This document shows, one piece after another, positions 32,252 through 44,300 of a DNA stretch of 64,000 nucleotides (position 1 is its first letter; every line of letters starts with the position of its first letter). The stretch lies in the NCBI GenBank assembly GCA_047495785.1, contig JBLDXI010000024.1, positions 992,001 through 1,056,000 of the forward strand, in the 5' to 3' direction. The position numbers were made by a program, and so were the translations under genes. The stretch comes from Lepidodermella squamata (taxonomy: Eukaryota; Gastrotricha). The notes below the pieces were generated by a model. The model ran no database searches, had not been told where the DNA came from, and saw nothing but the letters and a program-made list of their open reading frames with translations.

Positions 32252-35200
32252 TCAACGACTGATAATAATAACATTGTTGTGCTTTATTTTTTTCTATTTA
32301 TTGTATCTGCTTGCTGCAAAATATTTTAGCTGTGATTATATATGGTGATTTTTCAATTATTTTTCAAAAACTCTGCTTGTCAATTACTATTCAACTCAAA
32401 CTGCCTACGCATGCTGTTCCATCTTTGTTGTTATATATTATATTGACGTTATTTTTTTCTGCTGCCTTGAATTACCTGGAATAAATCCCGCTAATTGGCG
32501 CATATATTAAACGACGAGTCGTTTTTTTTCGTACGAGAAACGAACCCTACGCTGCGATAAAAGGCTGATATGCTTATAGGCGCACCTGCCGCAGGTTCGA
32601 GCTCGTAAGTGCCTCACAGAGATATCATTTGACGTATCCTAATTACCTATCGCATTGCCAGGCCATATGTCGGAAACAGGGAAGCTGTGGTATTGCAATA
32701 ATATATTATCATAAATAATAATATTTTTCACGAATATTTTAATCACGTTTCCGGGCTGATATATTAGGGTCATGTCATACTTACTTATGATAAGGCCATT
32801 TTCATAACAAGCCATAAATCATAAAAACAAATGCCAGGGATTTATATCGAGGCATTACTTTTCGCACTTCTCCATGGTTCCCGTTTATGGTATATTAAAA
32901 CTAGTAGTAGTCGTTGCCGCCGCCTCCGCAGCTTGGAGCTTCGACCTTCCATGTTGTGTATTGCATGAGCACAAAGTTTATTACGCGCCGTTCTAGCCGT
33001 TGAATCAATAGCGCGTGTATTAATAATAATTTAACGCCACATAAAAGTACGCGGCTATATTGCTAAGAACAATACTACGCTTTCGAGCGGGGTTCAAATG
33101 CGGGCTAGACGCTCATCGTCAGGCGTTGCAGCTGTTTGCGCTGCCGTCAAAGCGGGGTCGATTTTATGCAGGCGCCGCCGCCGCCGTCGTCGACGTTGCC
33201 GTGCTGTGTCTCTTTGTTGACACTCTAAACCTGGCGTGGAGGGCCCGTGTTGTCGCGCGCGCGGCGATGCATAATTGTTATTTTTATAGTCTCTCAACAC
33301 GCAGGCAGCAGTGGAGACGGACGGCGCCCTGCTTTTTCTGTAAATTATTAAAAGCATTCCACGAGCGAGTCGGCTGTTTATTTCAAGATCGCATCGGCTA
33401 TTTTCTCGCAATGCAGTTTTTTAAAGTGCATACTTGGCTGGGGAAAATAATAATGCAACTCTCCTACCCTCAAATTTTTAGTGAATTGTTTTTTTTTCAT
33501 GCCACAACTTTTGCTTTCACACGCGAAAACAACTTGGCAAAAAAATTGCCGTAGGTTGCCGTCAATTGATGCCAAATGAGCGAGGTGAAAACCTTCCTGA
33601 GTGTAGGAGAGCAAAAAAAAACAGCACACTTTTTCCTCGTCGTCTTCATATTTTTTCAGGTATATGATTATCGAGTTCTTGTCACCTGTGACGTGCTTTG
33701 ATAAAAAACACACACCGTCTGCTTATGAAGTTATGTGTGCGACAGGTTTTTATAATGTTAACCGCGATAAGCCTCGGGACACCAGCCAAAAAACCACGTC
33801 AGTTACATCACGCGTGTGATAAAAACACAACATGTTATTTTTCTGAAATTTCAGAAAAATTACCACGTGATGAATTATTGACGATGAAAATAGCCAAATG
33901 ATATGTTGAGCGCGCAGAGGCGATAGGCGTGAGAATTGAAAATATTGATTCGCGTGCCTTGTGAAAATTGTTTTGATGAATTGAGCGAGAAAAAACCGCT
34001 AGAGTGAGAAATCAAATTTCACAGGCCGCTAAAATAATAACACATTAATGATATCGAGGGATGAGATGAAAAGGTTCAACCACACTACGCCTGAGGACAC
34101 TCGAAAAAAGCGAAGAATTTTTATCGCTCATCATTCATCACGCGGATGATAAAAAAAACTGAAGAGAGTAGGCGAAATCGCCACGACTTCAAGGGTACCC
34201 TTGAAAAGTGACGGCCCCAGTACAGCGACAATTAATGCACATACTATAGCGTAGAAACGCGCATCGGCCAAGGTAAATAAAAAACAATAATGATGATGGT
34301 ATTTACTGGTTTTTATTGCTCTTCCACTACGCCGTCATCGGGTAAATCGGCGAGTCACTAATAAAACAAGCGTTATTCAGTAGGGTGTCTCATCGAATGC
34401 CGCATGATTAATGCAACGGTGTCGAGGGCTGTTCAGGCGAAAGTAACCAGAATGAAAAATCAAAACCCGTTTATTGCATTGGTGCTAGTTTTGTCGCATT
34501 TATGCCGAAGCCGCCAGATTTTATTGCCTTATCGAAGAGCCCTGTTTTGTAAGCAAAATAACCAACGAAATATACTCCTCTAATCTAACCGCGGACAACA
34601 CGATAATGAATGCAGAATACTCGCAGCTTTCCCTTACAAAATAACGAAGCGGTGGTCACTTTTGGCTACAATCCTAACTCAATACCTGCTATACATAGCT
34701 TCGAGTGTTTTTCAATCTTAATTTAATCATGAACTTTAAGCAGTTATCTCGGCTATCCCCCTTAGTATGGTTAGCTTAGATCATATGTGTATACCCAGGA
34801 TCTATGCATCACTAAAATTCGAAAGATTCCCATCTGAGATAAATGTTCGAGAGTTTATATGATGAGTTGTCCTATGATCATAGACTCTAATGTGCCTCCG
34901 CATTCCTTCAAATAAGTCATATTCTTCCCCAAGAATCAGGAAAATAAGGCTCGCAGTCTCATAAGGCATTTTGAGTTCCTTCACCCCTCGAACACGAAAT
35001 AACTGATGCATCTATTTGAAGATCAATTTGACTTGCAGCTAAATTTTGTTTAAGATTGTTAGGAAATTAATTACTTTTGCAAAGCTCCCTGCTCCCATTT
35101 CAAATTTCGGACAAAACGAGCTTCGGGAGCCTCACTGAAAGATGAAAGCTCATTCGCAGAAAAGGGGTGACCTTCAAAAATTCCTGCACTAATCCCAGCA

Positions 35201-35874
35201 ACTTTTTTATGTTTTCCGATATCGAGCTTTTTGCTTCATACTGCGAAACTGGTCTGAAACTACTGCAGGGGGCGGAGTTCATTCATCTTTTTAATGAGGA
35301 GCTTGGAAAAATTGACGAGTTTCATGAATTGCAACTCGCTCTTTTCAATGAAAAAGCAAATCTTCAAATTCTTCAATTTTTCCAAGCCCCTCATTAAAAA
35401 TATGAATGAGTAGTTTCAGACCACACTATAGATTGACGATTTTGCTTCATTTCAGGTAAATTCAATAATATTCCAGATGCTAAAAAACCTTATTTTCAAG
35501 CGTCATGTCGTAGCTGGTAGCAAGTTTTTCACCCAAGTTGATCATTATTTACCTTTTTATTTATCGAAGTTCAAAGAAAGGATTCGTGAATTCCTTAGCG
35601 CGTTTCCTTCTGATTGACACAAATTAATCGCTTTTTTTAATTCTATCGATTGGTAAAAATCAAAGTCATAAAATGCATGTGGAGTCATATGATTCGAACT
35701 AAAAACTTCTGGCACCTTCTGTTGCCGACGGACCTCGAATTGCTATCGATAATAGCCTCAGGACCTGCAGAAGTGACTTCGTTGATTTGAAATTTTCACG
35801 CCTCATCGTAACCACGCTTTGTTTCCTCAATTTCCTCAAATCATATTCAATATTTACTCATAGATTCTTAGCAC
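32252..35874. other. 3.6 kb intergenic region
   Basis: PARP3 3'UTR followed by AT-rich sequence with GCC/GTC-rich patches near 33170. ORFs here (for example 33060-33554) are low-complexity and not supported. One clear structure, an inverted repeat at 35250-35423, is listed separately. Part of the region is probably regulatory for filamin. Confidence 0.4.
35250..35423. repeat. Inverted repeat with about 50-bp arms
   Basis: Left arm 35250-35314 carries TGGTCTGAAACTACT, a 15-base insertion, then CATTCATCTTTTTAATGAGG and AGCTTGGAAAAATTGA. Right arm 35373-35423 is its reverse complement with two or three mismatches and without the insertion. The loop is 58 bases. It would form a strong hairpin in RNA or a cruciform in DNA. 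No flanking target duplication is obvious. Confidence 0.85.
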
Positions 35875-36276
35875 ATGACCGATATAGAAGGTGATGCCAA
35901 GCCCGACGTGGGTGTCAAAGCTTCGGAAGACACCCACCAGATTATTACCGATGAAAATGACGACAGCGATAAACACGTGAAGGATGTCCCTATCATTCAG
36001 ATCAGCGACGACGACCCTGGTTATGCCGCTTACCGAGCCGTCATGGAGGCTAAGAAGCGAAAGAGCAGTATTGGCGGTGAGCGAAGGCGCAGCAGCGTTA
36101 CGCAATCGCGTCGGCCATCACTCGGACTCACCTTGGCAACGATGGCCCGGCATTATGCTGCCCAGCCGGAATTTGCTGGGCGACGTGACTCATTAGGACT
36201 ACTACTGCCCCGACTCGAGGCGAAAAGACGTCGCTCTTCCGTTGGCCTCATTCAGATGAAATACGAGGAGAAGTAA
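35875..36276 (+). CDS. Ser/Arg-rich ORF, probable alternative N-terminal exon of filamin
   Basis: As a simple ORF it encodes 133 residues. The first 60 are acidic (IEGDAKPDVGV, DENDDSDKHVKD). The rest repeats a basophilic kinase motif five times: KRKSSIGG, RRRSSVTQ, RRPSLGLT, RRDSLGLL, RRRSSVGL. The stop codon overlaps a perfect donor (AA|GTAAGT at 36272/36273). Splicing from there to the acceptor at 38300 gives an open frame through KINPVVE into the filamin ATG at 38320, adding 139 residues. TTCTTAG lies three bases before this ATG. I do not recognise the ORF as a known family. Either reading (stand-alone short gene or filamin exon) fits; the splice fit favours the second. Confidence 0.55.
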   Translation: MTDIEGDAKPDVGVKASEDTHQIITDENDDSDKHVKDVPIIQISDDDPGYAAYRAVMEAKKRKSSIGGERRRSSVTQSRRPSLGLTLATMARHYAAQPEFAGRRDSLGLLLPRLEAKRRRSSVGLIQMKYEEK

Positions 36277-38319
36277 GTAAACAAAAAATACCACTGAACC
36301 ACGGAAAATTGAAACCAGAAGCGTAGATTTTTATCTCTGCTAGTAATTAACCAATTAACAAGGCTAGCTCGTTATAACCGAACACATGTCTGTTGCACCG
36401 AGTAATGAGCTGGTCATCGATTCTGGTGTAGCCTGCGCTTTAACTAGGTTAGCAACGATCATGAGCGCGTTGTCTTGTGGTATGCTTGGATATCATTCGG
36501 TGCGCTCAGAAAATTCTTATTCGCTTAGTGTTTTGTGGATAATATTATAGCATTGCGCCACAACAGAAACGATAATACGATTCGAAATATATATATTAAG
36601 GTGGCAAGTGTGTGCGCGCATTAATCGTGCGCGTGCGCAGATCGGTGCGACCCACGCGCGCTGATTTCACTGCTCCTGCGCATCATCGCGGCAGAAAATA
36701 ACAGATGATTCAACCGACCTCTCGATATATCTGGCACGGCTCATCGCGGTGATTATTTACATTATAAGCCGCGCGAGTTGCAAAGCCAGAGCCCGGCGGC
36801 CGCAATATGACCTGAAACACACCGATGAGTGTGTGTTGGGATGAGCTGGCGCTTCGATGATAATAATATTCTTAATATTAGTGTGCACATGAGATTTTGT
36901 GCGGCAGAACAGCAATAAGCGGGCGCGTTCTCTACCGTTATAACGTCTCTAGGTATTTATTTCTTTTATTATAAGATGGCATGTATAAGATAACTCGCAT
37001 GTAGCACGCCATTCACGGCCGCGCAGTTTCCACGGCGCGTTATTTTATTACCGAACAACACGGACAACACACTCGCGTATATCCGCACCATCTATTGTAC
37101 AGTCGAAGGCCCCGCCTTAATGTTCTGCTTCGCAGCCGTTATTTAGGAGTCTGAATACCCGGCAATACCCATAATATAGGTACAAGGGCTACAGATATTT
37201 ACGAGCGAAGGGTAGTTAGTAGTAGAGGATGCTAGGCCTGTAACAACAACAATAAGCCGCGTATAGTAGTAAAAATATAGTAAAAATAGCGCACACTTCG
37301 CCTACCGACAGCATCCACCCCGAATAGACACAAGTATTACCTACTGTAGACGAAGCATTGTACACATACCTGCGCGGCGCGAGCGTTTTTCGCCGCCCTA
37401 AAAACTCTACTTCGCCCCGTCGCTGAGGCGAAAACTACTTGGGCCGGCCGCGGCAAGTCGAAATAGCGCTCATTTACAAGCTAGACGGGGCCTTCTGGTC
37501 GCTCTTCGCCGGCTTCGCAAGCCGCTTATACAGATAGCTATAGATGAGCAGAAAACAATAACCCCAGCCGCGCTTGCTTCTGTACAGTGCGTCTGCAGAA
37601 AAAACTACAGTTATATATAGCCGGTTACTAATAAATATCCGCGGGGCGGGTGCAGAAACATTGCTGGCATCAGCGTGTTTTCAGCAGGCAGCGCGCATTT
37701 TTTCTGCTACCTAGGCCGTACCCGAAAAATCTACCTGTGCGCGCGCGTGTTGTATTATTACTGAACACACTTCCCCATCTACGATTTTTATACTTATGCT
37801 GCTAACATGGCGTCTTCATTATTTTTCACCAGCTTAGGCTTATATTATGCTATAATATAATGCCCGTGTTATAACTCCTCCACCATCCTGCTCCATCGCA
37901 TCATCGCAACCGGCCGCTTTTTTTCAGGGAGAGGCTTTAAGCTGCTGCGACCGGATTTTGTTCGCGCGGTGATAATAATAATATTATCATAATATTGCCT
38001 CAGTATTTTCTAACCGACTCGCCTTTGTCCTGCGCTGGCATAAGGTGACTCGTTTTTTTATTCATCATTAACACTATCCCCTATTATGGTCCTCTTCGCT
38101 TTTTATGGCCACTGGTTCGCGGTTTCGGACGAAAAAAACCCAAAAAATGCCTCTGTTAGATAGAAAAACTTGGCGCAATTTCACCCTGTTACGCGATGAG
38201 TCATCAACATTGGCGTGACTGATCCCCCCCGGATTACACGAATTTTTTTGATATACATCAGCTCAAGATATTTTATTGCTCTGTTTTTTTGTGTCAATAG
38301 GATAAATCCAGTAGTTGAG
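36277..38319 (+). other. GC-rich upstream/first-intron region of filamin
   Basis: About 2 kb, with stretches much richer in CG dinucleotides (36600-37760) than the flanks, mixed with ATA repeats. No coding signal is seen. It is either the main filamin promoter, the first intron of a longer transcript, or both. GTGTCAATAG at 38291-38300 is the acceptor before the ATG. Confidence 0.5.
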
Positions 38320-41300
38320 ATGGCGACTAGTGGGGAATATGATGATATGTATGGTGATTATGGCGACGATTACGACGAAGATATGCCGGCGGCCGAGCGC
38401 GAGTTGGCCGAAGATGCGGCGTGGAAGTTGATCCAGAAAAACACCTTCACCCGCTGGGCCAACGAGCATTTAAAAACCGTAAATCGGCGCATCGATGACC
38501 TCGAATTTGACCTGTCAGATGGCCTCAACCTCGTTTACCTGGTTGAGATTCTGTCAGGCAAAAAATTTAAATACGTTAACAAACGGCCTGGCTTCAGAAC
38601 GCAGAAGCTTGAAAACGTCACAATGGTCCTCGAATTTCTCGAGAACGAGGAAAAAATCAAAATTATTAATATCGGTAAGACCTTCATTATTTTATTATTT
38701 TTTATTTTTTAGAAGTTTTAGGCATTATTTTTAATATTCAAAACTCTGTTATAATTAAATCAGGCTTTAGATTTAGATTTTTAAGAAATTATCTGCCTCA
38801 TTTCCGTCCACTGACCTCATGTCAATGGGTAATATCAATCTGTGCACTAGTTATCTCTCCAGGTCGCAAACATGGTTATTTATTTATTTACTCATTTTGC
38901 GTGTTATATGACCTTGGTCGAGGTTATTAGCTGTCAGCGATGCGTGCGAGAGCGCTCTTTGTCGTCGACCTACTGTTGACATAGAACGAGATCGTAATCT
39001 GATAACAGCGATAACCAATTTTTTTGTTTGATTTAAACAGACAGTACCGATATTGTGGACTGCAAGCTTAAGCTCATTCTCGGCCTTATCTGGACGCTGA
39101 TCCTTCACTATGCCATCTCTATGCCCATGTGGGATGGCGAGGACTTTGCCGACAAGTCGGACACGCCGAAGCAACGGCTGATGAAATGGATCCAGAGCAA
39201 GATCCCAGATCTTGGCATCAAAAACTTCTCGACCGACTGGAATGACGGTCGCGCGATCGGCGCCCTCGTCGACGCCTGCCAGCCGGGCCTGTGCCCCGAC
39301 TGGGTTGAGTTCGACCCGCGCAATGCCGTGCAAAACTGCGCCAAGGCGATGGACGCCGCCGAGGAGTGGATGGAGATTCCGCAACTCATCCGGCCCGAGG
39401 AGATGGCGAACCCACGCGTCGACGAACAGTCGATGATGACCTACTTATCACAGTACCCTAACGCTAAGCTCAAGCAGGGTGCGCCGCTTAAGCCGCGCAC
39501 CAACGCCAGCCGCGTCAACGCGTACGGACCCGGCATCGAGCCGCACGGCAATCACGTCGGCGCTCCTGCTCGCTTCACCATCGAAACCTTCAACGCCGGT
39601 CTTGGTGATGTTGAAGTCGTCGTTCTTAACCCTCACGGCAAACGCGAACATGTGAGAAACCAATCCGCTTAAATGTTTTAATCTTAATTTATTCATTCGA
39701 TTTTTAGTGTGATGTTCACTTTAACAATGACGCCAATTTAACTTATTCGTGCTGCTATGTGCCGCAAATGGACGGCGAGTACCGCGTTCATATCAAATTT
39801 GCCGGAAATGAAATCCCGCACAGCCCGTATCGCGTTAATGTCAAGGGCATGCCGGGCGATTCTCGCAAATGCTTCGCCTCTGGACCTGGTATCGAACCTA
39901 TTGGCAATATGGCCGGCAAGAAAACTTGGTTCGACGTCTCAGCAAAAGGTAAGAAATCCCATTTTATCGCTTGATCCCATCAGCAGGCAACGTACCCATC
40001 TTAGATTTTTTTTATAAATTTAGGGTGGATTTTATAATTTTTTTGATAATGTCCTTTTTAGACTTTATTATCCTGAACCTAGATTTTACTGGGAACAATT
40101 TTCCATATCTCGCCCTAATTGTTTTAGGACAATTTTTAGTGCTAGCGGAGATTTTTACAATTTGCATAATATTTTATTTTCAGACGCTGGAAATGGCAAT
40201 ATTGATGTGCTAATTTTGGACCCTCGTGGCAATAAGGATATTGTTCGGCCGGCTATCAGCCGCCGTGATCCTCAAACCTATCACATCGAATACGTGCCGA
40301 AGGAACCCGGAGCACATGTTATTCACGTCTATTTCGCGGGCAATCCTATACCTGGCAGTCCATACACCGTCAACGTGTCACCACGTAAATTTATTTTTCA
40401 TAATTCGAATTTATTTTTCAATTTTTTAGATATTTATTAGATATTAATTAATTATTAATTATTAATTAATACATTTATTAATTATTATTTATTTATTAAT
40501 AAATTTTTAATTTTGTTAATATAATTTTTTTAGCTTGCGAAGCGAAGCGCGCCTACGCATCGGGCCGCGGTATTCAGTCTCGCGGCGTGCGCGTAGGCGA
40601 CGTCGCCGATTTCAAGGTGCACACGGAAGGCGCCGGCGAGGGCCAACTCGACGTCAACGTCATCGGCCCCGGCGGTCGGCAAGTCAACTGCCAGGTCACT
40701 AAAGTCTCACCCACTCTCTACCACTGCTCGTACCACCCGAACATCGCCGGACCTTACTGCGTTAACGTCACCTACGGCAATGGGCACATTCAAAAGAGCC
40801 CGTTTAAGGTGGACGTTGGTCCATTTAAAGAATCAGCTATCCGGGCGTTCGGCCCTGGCCTCGAGGGCGGCACATGCGGCTACCCTGCTGATTTCACGGT
40901 AGAAACTAACGGCGAGACTGGCGCGCTAGGTTTCGCAATTGAAGGCCCGTCCCAGGCGAAAATCGACTGCCACGACAATGGCGATGGCTCAGCTGATATA
41001 ACTTACTGGCCAACTGCGCCTGGCGAGTACGCTGTCCACATTCTGTGCAACGACGAGGACATCCCGAAATCGCCGTTCATGGCCCAGATTAAACCAGCGA
41101 CTACCGAATACGACCCGCGCAAGGTCACTGCAGCCGGGCCTGGTTTGAACCGAACCGGCGTTACCGTCGGCAACTACGCCGACTTTCTGGTCGATGGGCG
41201 GAAGGCTGGCCGCGGCGAACTCAAAATCCAGTGCATGGACGAAGAGTACAACCCGGTCGACGTTCAAATCCGCGACAACCATGACGGAACTTACAGCTGC

Positions 41301-44300
41301 CGGTATTTACCCCGCGCCGAGAATAAGCACACCATCATCATTTCTTGGGGTGGCTGCAACATCCCGAAAAGCCCGTTCCGGGTCTACGTCAGCGAGCCCT
41401 CTGACCCGAGCAAGGTCCGCGTCTACGGCCCGGGCGTTGAGCGGGGCGTTAAAACCTTCGAGCCAACGTATTTTGTCGTCGATTGCAAGAACGCCGGTCC
41501 TGGCGATGTTGCGATCGCGTTGACCAACGAGAAGGGCATGGACGTGCCGGTTCAGACGACCGATAACGGCGACTCGACCTTCACCATCCATTACGAACCT
41601 CGCACTGTTGGCACTTACACTGCCAGCGTGTTTTTCGCCGACAAAGAAATACCGGCCAGCCCGATCCGAATCCAGGTCGATCCTAATATCGACATCGCTA
41701 AGGTTCAGGTCAACGGCCTTGAGTCAAGTGAGTTCATCGCAATTTTTTTTAAATTTCAAGATTTTTCGAATTTCAAGCGCACATTTATGTTGAAGATTTC
41801 ATGACGTGATTTTATTTTATTGTGGCTTTTTTGCATTTCATTTTTTTCGCACATCATTCCAGGCTATCCAGTCGGGCAGGAGGTCAACTTTGATATTGAC
41901 ACCCGTGGCGCGTTGCCGCCTCAGGCCGGTCGTGCCCAGCCTACAGTGACGATTGTCAGCCCAACCGGCCGGCGCATTCTAGCCGGGTTAGAGGAAACCC
42001 CAGCGGGCTACATCACCCGTTTTATCCCCTTCGAAGAGGGCCCTCATAGCGTGAATGTTACAGTGGGTGGGCTTCAGGTGCCAGGGTTGCCCCGCAAGTT
42101 CCAGGCTGTTAAACCACCACCACCGCCTGTGCCCGCCCCGCCACCACCCCCTGTTACCGACCCGTCTAAGGTTAAGGTTTACGGGCCGGGTCTTGAGTCC
42201 GGGGTTGCAAATGTCCCGGCTGAATTTACTGTAGACACCCGCCAGGCGGGCCCTGGCTCCCTGGGTCTGTTGATCGAAGGCCCATCGCAGGCTAAGATTC
42301 ATTGCCACGACAATGGCGACGGCACTTGCCGCGTGGTTTACTACCCGACTGAGGCTGGCGAGTACCAGGTCAATGTCACTTACTCGGACCGGCCTGTTCC
42401 GAACTCGCCGTTCAGGGTCAATATTAGCCCGGGTCGCAATGTCGACGTCCGCGGCATCCGCGTCTACGGACCGGGTGTGGAACCAGGTACCAACAGCACG
42501 CGAGTTACAAAGCATGACACGTGTGAATAAAAAAATTTCATCAAAAAAAGCATGAAAATTCCTCCTTAATATTATTAGTAAAAAAACCTAGAATTTTGCA
42601 TGCATGTTTGATCGATTTATTCTAAACCTATTTTTCCGTGTTTTTCAAGGAGTTTTCTGTGACTCGACGACCGAGTTCACCGTTGACGCGCGGGCTGTTT
42701 CGAAAACTGGTGATGGAAAGGTGAAAGTTGTTATCAACAACCCATCGGGCAGCAAATCGATGGGCATTGTTACGAACAACAACGACGGCACGTACCGCGT
42801 TCAGTACACGCCCTTCGAAGTCGGCCAGCATTTGGTCAACGTCAACTACGAAGGCTTGACCGTGCCTAGCAGCCCGTTCAACGTCCAGGTCCAGGCCGGC
42901 TGCGATCCGACCAAAGTTCGCGTCTACGGCCCTGGCCTCAAGGGCGGTTACAGCCACCAGCCTCAGGTGTTCACCATCGAAACTAAGGGCGCTGGCAAGG
43001 GCGGTATCAGCCTAGCTATCGAAGGCCCGTCCGAGGCGATGATGCAGTGCAAGGACAACCGTGACGGCTCTTGCACGGTCGAGTATCTGCCGACCAAGGC
43101 TGGTAACTACGAAATCACGGTTAAATTCGCCGATCAACACGTACCCGGCTCGCCGTTTAAAGTCCCCATTCAAGACATGGTCGACCCTCGTAAGGTTCGC
43201 GCCTACGGCCCGGGTCTCGACCCTCGCGGCGTCAAGGTCAACGAACCGTCGAATTTCATCGTCGACGCGTCGGAAGCTGGCGATGCTAACCTGGAGGTCT
43301 ACTTCACAGACGCGTCGGGCAAACGCCTGCCAGCTCAGGTTCTAGCGAACGGTGATGGAACTTACCAGGTGACTTACTTCGCCACCGTCGAAGGCCGATG
43401 CATCATCGAAATCAAATACGCTGGTCAGAACATCCCTCACAGGTACACATAATTTCTAACAAAAATCATCCCAACTTTTGATTAGCAATTTTTAGTTGTT
43501 GTAACATTTTTTGAAAATAGTTTCCTATAGTATTTTTTTGTTCAATTATTTAACAAATTTGCATTTTTTGAATGAAAAGTCCGCTTTACTTATCGGCTAA
43601 GAGGTTTGTTTTATATCGCGTAAATCAATAATTCCGGAAAAAATCCCATTTTATCATCTCCACCCTGCTCCTTTGAATTTTTGAAGAATCATGCATGCGT
43701 CAGAGACACCCCCTTTTTCTGATATGGTGTTGTGAATTTCGAGTGATTAACTGTGATTTTTAATTCGATTTTTGTATTCTGATTTTATCAGCCCTGTTGT
43801 CGTCGAAGCGAAACCCTCGTACGACCCGAGCCGGGTGTTGATTTCTGGCGACGGGCTATCTGCGACTGGGGTGCTCGCGTCGTTCCCAACCTCGTTCATG
43901 ATCGACACACGGCACGCCGGCATCGCCAACCTCGACGTCATCATCCAAGACCCGCAAGGCAACTACGTGACGCCGATTATCCGCGACAACGGCGACGGCA
44001 CTTACCTGGTGACGTACACCCCGGAGGACATTGGCGTGTACACGGTGCGCATCCGCTTCGGCGGCCACGACGTGCCCGGTTCGCCTGTCTACGTGCAGGC
44101 GCATTCGACCGGTGACGCGTCCAAGTGCTACATCACCGAGGGCAATGAACAGTGCATTTTGCTCGGCGAAACTTGCATCATCATCGTCAACGCCGTCAAA
44201 GCCGGCCACGGCAACGTCACTTGCCGCATCAGATCTCCTCAGGTAAGAAGACATTTCTATGTTGTAGTTGATTTGGAGATATTTTCGAGAGAACTTATTC

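Noticed and set aside
33060-33554. 164-codon plus-strand ORF
   Set aside because: Low-complexity, partly from a GCC-rich tract, with no domain, no exon partners and no acceptor or poly(A) context.
35670-35740. tRNA-like T-loop (GTTCGAATC on the minus strand)
   Set aside because: The flanking T-stem does not pair and no D-arm or acceptor stem can be drawn.
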